A model generated the notes under the pieces. It worked only from the letters and a program-made list of their open reading frames with translations, had not been told where the DNA came from and made no database searches. This document shows positions 34,816 through 46,340 of a DNA stretch of 64,000 nt, piece by piece. Made by a program: the position numbers and the translations under genes. Each line of letters opens with the position of its first letter. The first letter of the stretch is position 1. Origin of the DNA: Poecilobothrus nobilitatus (lineage: Eukaryota; Arthropoda; Insecta; Diptera; Dolichopodidae); contig OX352773.1 of NCBI GenBank assembly GCA_947095535.1, forward strand, positions 261,105,590-261,169,589, written 5' to 3'.

Positions 34816-36484
34816 GTTTTAAATAAAACTTTATACATATTACTATTTTATATTTAAGTTTTTTTATGTTTGGGGATTAGATTATTGTTTTTTGGGATCA
34901 GCAAAAAATAATAATCTTTTAATCATTTTTTTCTTTGTAAGTTTAAAATAAAAGCCAAATTTCAGTTTTTAAATTCGATTGTTACCTTATTATTAGAATT
35001 CTTCTTTAATCCAGTATAATGAAATTGAAAAAATATTCAAATTGACTAACTTTTAAATTAAATTTAAATAATTGAAGCCATTTTGATTAAGGTAAATTTT
35101 ATTATTTTTTAAACATTACCCTATAATTATATCCCATTCGTTAAAACTAAAAATTTCATTACAATTTTATTAAAAAGTTTTTTTTTGTATTATTTGGGAA
35201 CCCAAAAAAAATAATTAAATTTCAAATAAAATGCTTTATTTCTTTCCAAAAGGAATATTATACAAATACATAACATGCAACAAGAGAAAATAAAGAAAAT
35301 AAAATAACTATAAAAAAAAATAAAATAAAAATTTTAATAAAAAATTTCTTGAGTTTTTAATTTGAAACATAAAATATGAAAATACCCAACTTGTGACATC
35401 ATTTTGGTTGTTACTATAAAGCAAGAAGAATTAATTTTAGTAGTTTTATTAGAAAATCTATATATTATAGTGTAGTATTCAGAGTGTCTAACACAAGATA
35501 AATAATATACCACATATTATATTTTCTGTATCTAAAGATATAGATTAAGACTATCTGAAGAGTCTGTTACATCAGAAAGTGAAGAAATAAATTACACCGG
35601 TCTATTTAAAGATCTATAGGCAGCTGCTGCCTAATCTTTAAATAGAGCGGTGTAGCTGAGATAATTAAGCTTAAATAGGTACATGATAACTTTAATAGAA
35701 GTTTTAAAAAACTCCTAAGATAATCATTCGAAATTCATTATTCAACGGAGACTATATTAAGAAAATTATTTGATTATTTAAAATTCTTTTAGATTTTTCT
35801 TTATAATTTTTATTATGAAATATTTAAATTCATTCCCTCAAGAACGACTATATACATAATGAGCCTTGATATACTCTGTGTTCTACCTCTTGATATTAAT
35901 TGGTAAAGTAATAAAAATGTCCTGTTCTTTGACTTCCTAGATTGCAAAAATATCAAGCAGAACTTTCTACTTGAACTAGAGATATAAACATCTCAATATA
36001 GGACTTTATTCAACTTGGATAGGCTACAGCTATGTAAGTATATCAATACTGCTTGCTTATTGAAGAGTCCCGGTAGTATTTAAATTACCGCTTGAAGTTA
36101 CATAATAAACAGCCCAGCTAATAACATATATTAATTAAGTGATCACTACATTTGAACGAACAACAAAATCCCGAAAAATAGAAGATATATTTATATATTT
36201 AAGTATATGCGAGATTCTGAATAAGGAGGGATTTTAGAGTTGATTTTAAAGATTATTTTAGGTTGCAAAATCAAGGTTATACGTTTTTTCGGAAATTTTG
36301 GCAGGAAATGCTGTCAAAAAAGTCTATAGGTTATAAAGTTCATCAGACACAATTAGATACCCCATAACTACAGAAGAACAAACTTGAAACTGGAAATATT
36401 TAACAAAAATATCAAAGATTAATTAATTTGATCATTTATTAAAATAAATAAATTGTTCATGAAAATAGTGAAATAGTCCCCAAA
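34816..36484. other. Gene-free AT-rich stretch
   Basis: No gene supported. Contains one striking hairpin (35593-35654, listed separately). 36205-36240 (GGAGGGATTTTAGAGTTG) resembles, in inverse, the ACTCTAAAATCCC unit at 10290. Confidence 0.45.
35593..35654. repeat. 62-bp near-perfect palindrome (hairpin)
   Basis: The left arm TACACCGGTCTATTTAAAGA continues to GGCAGC; the right arm runs from GCTGCC and ATCTTTAAATAGAG to CGGTGTA. Arms pair over about 29 positions with one mismatch and a 3-base bulge (CTA), with almost no loop (centre CAGCTG). It is GC-richer than its surroundings. It could be a cruciform-forming palindrome, the core of a foldback element, or encode a hairpin RNA; nothing decides between them. 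Confidence 0.85.
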
Positions 36485-36670
36485 ATACAGTAGTTTAAGG
36501 GGTTATTTCATTTGCAAAATTATTTTATTTTGAAGGATTATTTCATATAAAATAAGGCCCCAAAAAGAAAATGAAATTAGACCGCAAAAAAATGAAAATA
36601 ACACCATGCAAAATTTTGCGGTGTTATTTCATTTTATCTTTTCGGGGATTATTTCTTGCCGGGTTATTTC
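36485..36670. repeat. Inverted/tandem repeats with ATTTCATTTT and CCGCAAAA motifs
   Basis: AAAATGAAATTAGACCGCAAAA-type sequence (36570-36590) faces its inverse (GCGGTGTTATTTCATTTT, 36619-36636), with an additional GAAAATAACACCATGCAAAA between them. GGGGTTATTTCATTTGC (36500) and GGGGATTATTTC (36643) add further partial copies. It looks like a small foldback repeat. An open frame at 36571-36765 is a by-product. Confidence 0.55.
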
Positions 36671-37449
36671 CGGGAGCCAATATAGTATGGCATACAACAT
36701 TCATTAAAAACTTGAAGAGATATTTGATTTCGATAGAAAAAATTACCTTCCTAGATTCGACTTAAAAATACCTTTCTAGGTTTCCTAATAATACCTTTCC
36801 CTTTCATAATGGCATACCTAAAAATAAATTCGTTAGAAAGAATTAATTTTATACTTTGCTAATAAGTACTGAATTAACAAGACTGTATAATTTACAATAA
36901 CAAATTTACTATTTACACTTCACTTTGTTAAAAAAAAAATAGAAAACATTTGGGTAACATGAAAAAGCATCTTATACAAAATTCAATTACAATATTATCA
37001 ACTATCAAATTAATTTACATACATATTATTAAAAAATATAAAAACTTAAAATGAATCCAGTGTTGTATAATTTTTACAAAACTAATTACATATTATTATT
37101 TTTGTTAACATCGACTAAAATTTTTTTTAAAGACTTCCGATTTTATCACTCTTTTTCTACTCACTTTTAATTTAACTTTTTTTAATCTTTTTTTTGCTAG
37201 TTTATCATTAACCAAAAATAAATTAAACATTACATAAATTACATTTTTGTTCACTCAACAAATTCAAATAAAAAACTCTCACTTTCGCCATATAGGGTTA
37301 ATTTATAATTTTATGATGTTATATGATGTTTCATGATTAGGGCGAAAAACCATTGTAGTTTCAAACACAGAACACACAGGAAAAATGAAATAGAGTAACG
37401 GTCAACTCATAATACTAGAAGCTTCAATGTATGGTAATAGACAAAATTC
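36671..37449. other. Gene-free AT-rich stretch
   Basis: No gene or assignable repeat. Confidence 0.45.
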
Positions 37450-37840
37450 ATTAAATTATAACAGCACAGATTGCGGCAACATTATGCATTTTCATGATGC
37501 ATCAACATTATGCGGCGACGTTTTTCTGATACATTCACCTCATTAAGCAATTTTTTCATATTACATAAATATTCAGCAACAATCTTTATCGATATTTCTT
37601 GATGCATTATGCAGCAACATTTTGATTGTGCATCAAATAGCATTTGGCAACTTTTTCATGTTGCATCAAAATTCAGCAACAATCTTCAGCGATATTTCAT
37701 GATCATGCAGCAACATTTTCATTATGCATCAAATATCATTTGGTAACTTTTTCTTGTTGCATCAAAATTCAGCAACAATTTCTTTTGCATCAAAATTATG
37801 CAGCAACATATTCATAATGCATCAACATCATTCATTATAA
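37450..37840. repeat. ~98-bp minisatellite with GCAACA/ATGCATCA motifs
   Basis: TTCAGCAACAATCTTTATCG (37573), TTCAGCAACAATCTTCAGCG (37673) and TTCAGCAACAATTTC (37769) mark units spaced about 100 and 96 bp. Each unit also carries GCAGCAACATTTT and ATGCATCAAAT. About 3-4 units, imperfect. Locally richer in G and C than its flanks. No open frame runs through it. Confidence 0.8.
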
Positions 37841-40835
37841 TTTTATAACTTATACTCTCAACATCTGAACTCATACCTGATACTTAGACATACTTTTTAC
37901 GTTGTTCTGTAATTTCTGTAAAAGTTCAAATTAGTGGCCAGTTCAAATTAGAAACGGGCCATCTATGCAGTCTATTAAATAATAATAATTTCCTATAATA
38001 TAATTGGTTACACGTCATCAACTCATGTTAAAAAAAATGTTTTGCGTTACTTGGTATAATGATTATATTTTAAGTTCTAATAGGTTAACTTGATTAATTT
38101 TTCATAACGAGGATGTGGATTACCCTATATAACTGTTGCAACTGAGTTCTGGTTTTTATAGGAAACTTTTATTTATTTTTTTTTTTCTGTTTAACTCCAT
38201 TCAAAATATATGACACGTTGAAGTTTTTTTTCCATTTATTGCTAATTTTTCTATCTATACTTTTATATAAAAACAACTATAAAAACTAACTGTAGACAAC
38301 TTTGAACCGCTAAACCATAAAAATTTTATTTAACTAAAAGTTCTTCAGATAGAAAAAAGTTATGGAAAAAATTTAATGAAAACATAGAGAAAAAAACTGT
38401 ATTATGACATTAAACAAAATGTAAGGAAAAAGGGGACAACACAAATATTTTCTTTTATTATGTGATAAAAAAGAACAAAAATGAAAATAATTTTAAATAA
38501 ATAAACTTTAATAAAAAAAAAAATAGATATTTGTTCCCACATTTTTTTTTATGTATAAATTTAAGGATTCTTTTAGGTTCAAAAAAACTTCTGAAAAAAA
38601 CAAATTAAATAAAGAACTGATTAGAATTTATAAAAAATTTTACGAAAGTTTTATGGTTACGAAATATAAAAGATTGGATAGTTTACCATAAACCGGTTTT
38701 AAAAAATTCTGTTGTAGAATTAACTAATATTCAAATGTTCTTTTAATTGAACAGTTCAAACCTAATTATAAAAAAAAATAGTATTTTATACGGCATGTCA
38801 TCAAATTAATATTAGAACTTTTTAAGCACCTTTTAAACCCTTGACATCCTTTTTGTTTTATATAAATCATGCTAAACCTCAACCTAATTAATCAAAATAT
38901 TTACTCTCCATGATTCTATATCCAATTATTATATAGATAGTAACGATTTAAAAACAATCAGGTTCAAACCAAATCTGGTTTGATCAGTTTATTAGTTTGT
39001 TTGTTTCTCTAGGCATTTTTTAACCTGACCTTAACCTGAAACTAAAACAATCACTAGCTTTTCTTGCTTTAGCTTAAAATAACGTTGTTGGTAAAAAATC
39101 TTAAGTTTCTTTAATAGTTTCAGATTTTTACTCAATAACCTTACCACCTTTTAGCTAAAATTCCATGATGAACACCTTCTTGAGCAGTATAATGGCTAAA
39201 GTTTTTAAAAAAACAGATTAAAAGGGACTTGTTTATTAGTTAAGGTATATGATTAAAATGGGAATCAAGAAGAAAGACGTTTATTCTTTTACATTTTGAC
39301 GATGACTTATACACAATGGCTTAAGACATTTGCGACATTTTACCATTAATGATTCGAATGATTTGTTCCTTTTTCTATCTTAATAAAAATGGGAAATGAC
39401 AAGTCATAATTAGTGTGAAAAATGTTTATAATTATTATATTTGATCATCCCCATTGAAAAATATAAAATATAAATTCAGATATAAAAATTTGAAAATAAG
39501 GATTTCCAACCTTGAAGATGGAGCTCCATAACATTTGGGCTACATAAACAACTTCTTTTACAGAATTTATTTTTTAATGAGACCTATTCATGGTGAAAGT
39601 TCTGTTGTTCCATCTCAAATGATGAAGAAGGTTAGAAGAGTTTAAAACCGTTAGAAAGTTTAAAACCCGTTAGTAAGAAAAAACCGTTAAAGAGTTTAAA
39701 ACCGTTGAAATCCTCGAATGTTTTTTAGGTATTTATGAAAAGATTAGCATTTACTTCAATCTGATGAGTATAATACAATAAAGATTAACATAAAATCGAA
39801 ACGAGAATGTAAAATTATGTTGATGTGAAAAGATTCAAAATTGTACAGAGGATAATGATAAGTCAGTATAAACCATTTTTCTATTACACAAATATTTTAT
39901 TTTATCTGTTGTCTGTATACCATTTTTTTCAGAAAATTGATTTTAACAATTATTAAATTTTGTTTTCTCTAAAAAAGTTTAAAAAGGTTTTATTTATTTC
40001 AAAAAATATTAGCTAAAAATACTATCGGCAAATTTTGGTATCGATTCTGCAAAATTACCTAACACAATAATTACACAAATATTGAAAGTATTTCATTCAA
40101 TTTGGCACTTCTATCTCAAATATTATTTTTTTCATTTTTTTCCACAATCTTCAATATTAATTTTTACTTAATAAATTGAAAACTTTTTTTTAAACTGCAT
40201 TTAACTTGAATTTTTAACTTCTAATAATCTTATATCAGATTGGATGTAAGCCAATGCCAATACAAAACAAATTAAAATACAATTTTCAATTGCAATTCCA
40301 AACAATTTTATTTTATGTGTAGATATATGTCAGTAATGCATCTATAAAATTCAATATGGATCAATAAATCTTTTAAGCAATATTTATTACAGTGAGTTAT
40401 CCTTATTTACATAATAATAATATAGAATGCACATACACATCTATGCTTATATGTAGAAAAATCAGAAAAAGTAAACAAAAATAAAAATTTGATAAAAACT
40501 CCTTATAACTTTTATTTGGTGAACTCATAAGTGTAGTTTAAGAATAAACGAATGAATGAATTTGAAGATTAATGGAATATTGTAATCCAACATAATGGAT
40601 ACCACTAAAATAAAACTTATCGAACCTATATTGTGAGTGGAAAAAGATATATTTTTTACTTCATTTTATCATTCACAGAATCTGGAGTGCTAATTAGTGG
40701 CTTCACCATATCTCGATATTTTTTTTAAATAAAAATTTTCTTTGTAATCAACTAATAACATTTAGTACAATGTTTAGTAAAAATGTAAGGTTAGATTAGA
40801 TTGTTTAAGTGACATAAGTAACACTAGTGATCTTT
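37841..40835. other. Gene-free AT-rich stretch
   Basis: No gene supported. Contains one old DINE-like fragment (39500-39640, listed separately). The direct triple GTTTAAAACCGTTA-type repeat at 39640-39710 is a small local duplication. Confidence 0.45.
39500..39640 (+). mobile_element. DINE-like element fragment (1.56-kb type)
   Basis: GGAGCTCCATAACATTTGGG, then CTACATAAACAAC and a block with GGTGAAAGTTCTGTTGTTCC, is collinear with GAGCTGTAGCTCCGTAACAT and following sequence at 32402-32500 in D3. A short decayed internal fragment. Confidence 0.45.
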
Positions 40836-40839
40836 TCAT

Positions 40840-41465
40840 GTAGAGCTATTGTGTTCCAGGTATTTCTACGTTATGAATATTAGTCTTCACTTATAATACT
40901 TCTGTTACTCCTACCGCGTCTAAGAAACGAATATATGTAAGGTGTTAATTGCTGGTAGTTAATTTTTAGTAAAGAAATTTGCTACTAATTGCGCACTTCT
41001 TGCTCGGAGTAAGGCTCCGCTAAGTTTGAGTATATGAATCCTGCAGATGGTTCTTCTTAACAGAATCTGCATATATTATCATCATTTATTCTAATTTTCT
41101 TCAAGTGTCCCTTTGGAAATTTCCCGACATGAATCCTGTTTGAATTCTCAGTTTGTTTTGGCAGGATCTTATGATTTTTTCATATCTTTTCCGGTTATAG
41201 TTTACCAGAAGTTCCATAGATTGTTTGAAACCGGATTTTTCACTCAATAATTTGCTACTACAATTTTCCTCTTTCAGTCTTCGGGCTTCTCTTGTTTTGT
41301 GTTTATCTATACCAGAACAAGTTTCGGAACCTGTAAAGAGAGTTGTAGCTCTTTCTATTGTAATTCAGTTAATTTCTAATTTATCGTAAAGACTTGCTAT
41401 ACTTTTTTTGCTAAAGTCATCCTAAAATTGTATTTAACGAACAAAAGAAGAAAGATTCCTCTTGC
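40840..41465 (-). pseudogene. Non-LTR retrotransposon (L-D, RNase H-type) C-terminal relic
   Basis: The minus-strand reading has ETCSGIDKHKTREARRLKEE, then YEKIIRSCQNKLRIQTGFMS and, after a frameshift, HLKKIRINDDNICRFC followed by a stop and EEPSAGF. The order of RNase H end, LSxxQLRxxTGxxTGH-like helix, and HLxxxGxxxDxxCRFCxxExE finger is the C-terminal arrangement of I-/R1-/jockey-like elements with an RNase H domain. It has stops and frameshifts throughout. It lies upstream of, but is unrelated to, the L-A copies. Confidence 0.7.
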
Positions 41466-41819
41466 TGTTATTTTTTAGAATTTTAGATCATAGTGCAACT
41501 GTAAGACCGTTTAGTTCTGTTTTATATCAATTCAAATATTTTTAAATCCACCACTGTGAGTTAATTTCAAATAAAAATAAACAGAAGTTGCTGTTTGTCA
41601 ATGGTAGATGAAGTTGAAAATTATTAAACTTTTGAGAAGCTGTTCTTTTATTTGTTCTTTTTTTATAGATCAATAGTTTTTTCAAATACAAGAAATACTT
41701 TTAAGTATATTAAAGTATAAGAAAAGTATTGAAATCATAAGTATAATCGTGTATGTCTGTCTTTAAATTCGAAAACCATTGAATTTAAATCAATAAAATT
41801 TCGCACTATCTATACTTCT

Positions 41820-41975
41820 TCTTTTTTTTTTGCGAGGGTAGGTGGGAATCATCGAAAGACACTATAGAGGAGTGAAAACGAGCACGATTTCTCTATGAGT
41901 ATGTGGTGTGTGGGATTTTAACCCACTATACACCACCTAACTTTTTTGACTAAACAATAGGTTATAACACCTTTA
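41820..41975 (-). mobile_element. tRNA-derived SINE-like element, second family
   Basis: The minus strand shows a tRNA-like head: GGTGTTATAACCTATTGTTT at the 5' side (a decayed A box), a perfect T-arm GTGGG-TTAAAAT-CCCAC (decayed B box), then ACACC able to pair with the initial GGTGT. A body of about 90 bp ends GATTCCCACCTACCCTCGC followed by an A10 tail. The last ~25 bases match the 3' end of the L-A retrotransposon at 45120-45145, as expected for a SINE using a LINE's 3' recognition sequence. It sits directly downstream of an L-A copy, so it could alternatively be part of that element's 3' UTR. Confidence 0.55.
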
Positions 41976-42003
41976 GTACTACTGTACTGTCTGGTCATAG
42001 GAA

Positions 42004-42800
42004 GTTGAGTTAAGGAATGAAAATAGATTTCAAATTGGCAGGCATATTGTGAACAAAGTTGTTAATATTCACCTTGAATCTTTGCACATTGTAAATATAA
42101 TCATCACCAATTCTGGGGAACGCATGAGGTGGAAGATGGTTCCACATTCGCGATGTTCGTACTACAAACGAATTTCCATAAGCCGAATTATGCCATCTGG
42201 GAATTTGAACTACATAGGGATGGGCAGCAGACGCTCTCCTTGTTTCTCTTTGGAATGCTTTGAGAGGAGGCATCAAACTTTTAATTTCGTTAGAGCAAGA
42301 ACCCAACCCTATAAAGTATCTATAAAACAGGGTAAGTGTTCCTGTTAGGCACCGTAGACCAAGTGGAGAGAGTGTAGAGGTAACATTGGGATCATTTATT
42401 AGACGAATTGCTATATTTTGCACTTTATCGAGAATTTATCGCATTAAAGTGTTTCTTTTCCGAGAGACTAAACAGCACCGAGTTCTCTTAGAGTTAAAAT
42501 CGACTCTGTTGATTTTGCCCCAATTAGAAATTTTGTCCAAGTCGAGATTTAGCTCAAGTGAAGCAGAATATTTACTGTCGTTGTCTTCATAAGAAGCAAC
42601 GAGCGTGCTGCCGTCTGCAAAATTATGGATTTAATTGGAGGTTATATTTAAAAGATGGTTTATAAAAATTAGGAAAAGTGTCGGAGAGAGAACAGATCCT
42701 TGAGGGACACCAGCATTAATTTTGAATTGGTCTGAAGAATAATCATCGACCAGGACACTTTATTTATAAATCAGAAATGCGGAAATTCAAAACATTTTCA
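42004..42800 (-). pseudogene. Non-LTR retrotransposon (L-A family) copy 2, RT palm to C-terminus
   Basis: From about 42795 downward the minus strand encodes KINAGVPQGSVLSPTLFLIF, then IHNFADGSTLVASYE, KISNWGKINRVDF and, after internal stops, a 137-codon open tail (42010-42423) with PPLKAFQRETRRASAAHPY and SRMWNHLPPHAFP. These are RT motifs B and C, the thumb region and the C-terminus. The catalytic FADD is FADG here (42610-42621), so the second active-site Asp is lost. Two in-frame stops (after ITSN and NTLMR) confirm it is dead. Truncated at the 5' side just before motif B. Confidence 0.88.
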
Positions 42801-43974
42801 ACTAGCAGTTATTTAATAGACGTCTTTTGTGACAAAATCTAAATTTTCAATAAAATTTTTTTGGTACATTCTGGGTCAAGAATTAATTTTCTCTACAATA
42901 AAAGATGGCTATATGAACACTTTTTTTTTGACGTTTAAATATAAAGCTGAAGGTCGATCGTTTCAGACTGTATGTATTTTATTATTTAAAAACAGATAAT
43001 GTGAACGTAATAAAACTTTTGACATGTCATTTTATTTGTGACGTTGACGTTTTTATCACATTTTATGTAAAATTTATTTTAGAACCGATTCTAATTCTAA
43101 CTTTTGATATTTATTTTTGGTATTTTTCATATATTTCTATACAGTTGGATGAAGTATTTGGTCGCAAGAAAATAAAGAAATTTAAGGAAAGCAATCATAA
43201 AATAAAGAAATTTTAAAGAACTGAAGAGACTGAAAATATAATTAGTAACTTGATTAATTTTTCATTTTTTTTCTTAAAATAAATTTGGCAACGCAGAAAA
43301 TAAAAACAATATGAAAAAATTTGCCATTTTTTGTTCATTTGTCTAATCACCGGTTTTCATTCCATTTTTTATTCAGTCATTGTCAAATATAAAATACATA
43401 TAGTTTGAAACGGCCTTAAAATTAACAATTTAAATTTATTGTTTCTATCTCTTTTTTGAAGGCAAATTATTTAACTTTGGTTATTAAAACGCTAATAAAT
43501 TTAATTATAATATGTAACAATTATAGTTAACTCTTGAACTATCTCTCAGAGCACCTATTACGTTTTCAAAACTTTTACCTTCATTTCAGAAAATTTTAGC
43601 AAATTTGTAAATGAAAAAAATACACATACACACATGATCACTATATAAGTTCTTGTCAAAAATAGTAATTAAATCCTATCAAATCATTTCAAGTTTTTAG
43701 AATAAATTTGGTTTTCATCCTACTAAATATTTAGGTATTAATTTTTATTTTTCTGTATGGTAAGGATAAGTTTTAAATTTCTAACAAACAAAACAATAAT
43801 TTAAATTTAATAATTAAATGTTACCAAATGACAACAGTTTAATTTTTTCTTAGTATTAGAAATTTAATGTAGGGATGTGAGGATTAATGTGCAGATTTTT
43901 ATTGAAAAATAAAAAGTATAAAAGCCAAGAAGGTTAATTAGGGTGCGTATATCACTTTTTATCAAAAAAGTTTT
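42801..43974. other. Gene-free AT-rich stretch between two L-A copies
   Basis: No gene supported. The open frame at 43001-43216 is Phe/Ile/Lys-rich chance sequence. Confidence 0.45.
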
Positions 43975-45155
43975 AATTTATATTTACGGTCCAATTGCTA
44001 TAACCTCGGTTCTTTCCAAAGTAATGGAGAAAATAGTAAACTAGAAGCTTTTGAAATATCTGCGTCGTAGAGGTTTGCTTCATAATCGACAATGCGGGTT
44101 CAGAGCCCGTCGTTCACCTTCATCATTCTCGTGAGTCTGATGTAGTCGCTCTGAATAAAGCTTTCGACCGAGTCTGGCATGATGCTTTATTAGCAAAATG
44201 CAAAGCATTAGGATTAGGTAGAGTGTTTTTAAATTGTATTGGAGATTTCCTTTCGAATCGCATGATTCGGGTACTTGTTATTTTGTAATTATTCGGGTTA
44301 TTCATCTGACAATTTTATAATTAATGCTGGTGCCCCTCAGGGATCGGTTTTGTCTCCTACTCTCTTCTTAATATTTATCAATAACCTACTTTCAATAACA
44401 TCCAATCCAATCCATAATTTCGCAGATGACAGCACCCTTGTAGCTTCCTATGAATTTCATAGCCACTGTGGTATTAATCACCAGATTAATAGAACAGCAA
44501 GAAATTTCACTATCAGTGAGCTAAATAATGATTTAGCGAAAATCCAAAAATGGGCTGAAGTCAACAGAGTTGATTTTGACAACCTGACATTTCAGGGTGA
44601 AACTCGGCAGCATTCAATAGATTTAAACATTCTGGGCATCGAATTAAATCAAAAATTGACTTTGTCAAATCATATTTTTGGTATAGCTAAAGATGCTACT
44701 AAATGTCTGGGTTTCTTGTACCGCTGTAAAGCTTACTTTTCTCCTTCCGATTTTCTCAAAATGTACATTAGACCGAAAATGGAGTATAATGCATATATTT
44801 TCGTTGGAGCTCCCCAAACAACGCTAGGTTATCTTGACAAAGTGTAAAACACAGCTATTCGCCTTATTGTCAACCCCAGTGTTACCACAACACTCACTCC
44901 ACTTTGCCATCGCCCTACTGTCGGGTTATTAACCCTTTTTTTCACCTTGTAAGGTGAACACCTTCCTTCCCTCATCCTTTTCTCCAAAACCAAGCTGTAC
45001 ATTATATTATTATCTATTAAAGGACCCATCCTAAAGTTTGGTTTTAAAGGCGGCGGCTTTGGTTGGTTAGAGTCCAACACTACTCAGAGGAACCTCGTGC
45101 AGTTCTTTTGAGTGACTCTTGATGTTTTCCACCGTCCCTCGCAAAACAAAAAAAA
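43975..45155 (+). pseudogene. Non-LTR retrotransposon (L-A family) copy 1, 5'-truncated
   Basis: The reading begins YGPIAITSVLSKVMEKIVN, stop, KLLKYLRRRGLLHNRQCGFR, then (after loss of roughly 30 codons and frame changes) NKAFDRVWHDALLAKC (motif A, catalytic Asp kept). A 190-codon open stretch follows (44275-44847) with APQGSVLSPTLFLIFINN and FADDSTL (44419-44433, motif C intact). A C-to-T change makes the stop at 44845-44847 where copy 2 has Gln. The C-terminal domain after LLTLFF is deleted; the 3' region (AAGGACCCATCC..., then CCACCGTCCCTCGC and an A-rich tail) remains. Same family as 42004-42800 (opposite orientation) and 22400-22730. Confidence 0.9.
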
Positions 45156-45660
45156 ACATGTTAACTTTTTACAATAATTTAAATTAAAACCAAATGAAAA
45201 TGTGAACTTCATTTTTAATTATATAATTTTTGTACAATTACAAAAAAAAAAAAAATTTTAGCAATAGAATTTGATTTGTTTTTCGGAAGTAAAATTAAAT
45301 TTAATATTAAAATAAATTTATGTTCAATTGAAGTGGCACAAAAAATTAAACTATTTTTAATATAAATTTACCGTGAATTGAAATTATTTATACTTAATTT
45401 AAATTAAATTAAAAATTTTTAATTTTCAAATTTGAATAATAGCCAAATTTTGAAATTATTTTACAACAAAATTAAATATTTATGACTAATATATGTATTT
45501 CTTTAAATGGAATATCATTTTTTTTTGTTTCACAAAATTTAATTTCCCAATTTAAATGTATAAAATTTTTGTTAATTTAGTTTTTTAATGTTTTAAATTA
45601 CTATTGTTACCTGTTTAGGTACTATAAATTGTGTACGCTTTTTATAAATTTAAAAATTTT
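45156..45660. other. Gene-free AT-rich stretch
   Basis: No gene or assignable repeat. Confidence 0.45.
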
Positions 45661-45662
45661 GT

Positions 45663-46114
45663 ATACAGTAAAAATCATTTATAAAGTCCTTGAAGAAGGG
45701 ATCATATCAAAATATAGTTATTTGAAGTGGTCGACGTTATAATAGGTTTCATATTTTTTTTATATTATAAAATAAATATAATTCATATGTTTTTCAAAAG
45801 TTGGAGCCTTGGAAATAAGTACGAGTTTTTCAGAAAATATTTTTATGTTGCACTCCGTTTAGGATGTGTAAGAGGTCGAAAACTGGAAATTTATTATTTT
45901 TAAACAAGTGCGACTTGAACAAGTGTTTACATTTTTTTGAAGTAATATTCAAAAATTAATTTTAAATTTTCTTAACAGTATAAGCACAATCATACCTTAA
46001 AATTGACGAATAGTGATTTGATTTTTTTCAATTATTACAAAAATAAAATCTAAAAGGTGTTTTTAATCAATTCGACTTTTTATTCGATGTCATTTTAAAA
46101 AGTTTTTACTGTAT
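45663..46114. mobile_element. MITE with CAGTAAAAA termini, TA-flanked
   Basis: TACAGTAAAAATC (from 45664) is matched by its inverse AGTTTTTACTGTA (46102-46114), giving a CAGTAAAAA terminal repeat flanked by TA on both sides, as in pogo/Tigger-type Tc1-mariner elements. Internal GTCGACGTTATAATAGG recalls the TGTCGTTATAGG motif of 19255-19615. The middle (45850-45970) matches the 1.56-kb DINE-like element (CTCCGTTTAGGATGTGTAAG block), so one repeat is nested in or captured by the other. Confidence 0.55.
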
Positions 46115-46340
46115 AATGTATTTGTCTGCGTTTACTACAAATAAATTAAATATTTAACATCTTTGTCATTCCCATGTTTTTAACCCCTTGTTCTAGTATT
46201 AAATATTGTAGAGAATATATTCACTTATATTATGTATCATTTTAATTTCCATGTTTATATTTTAGGACATTTAAAATTTATTTACTGCACTAAAAGTTTC
46301 TATAAGTGTTAGTTGGCTTTTAAAATCTATGTTTTTTAAA

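Noticed and set aside
42049..42348. 99-codon plus-strand open frame, and 22545-22751 plus-strand frame
   Set aside because: Both are antisense shadows of the L-A C-terminal coding region.
44829..45080. 83-codon minus-strand open frame
   Set aside because: Antisense shadow of the L-A 3' region; the plus-strand reading has family motifs.
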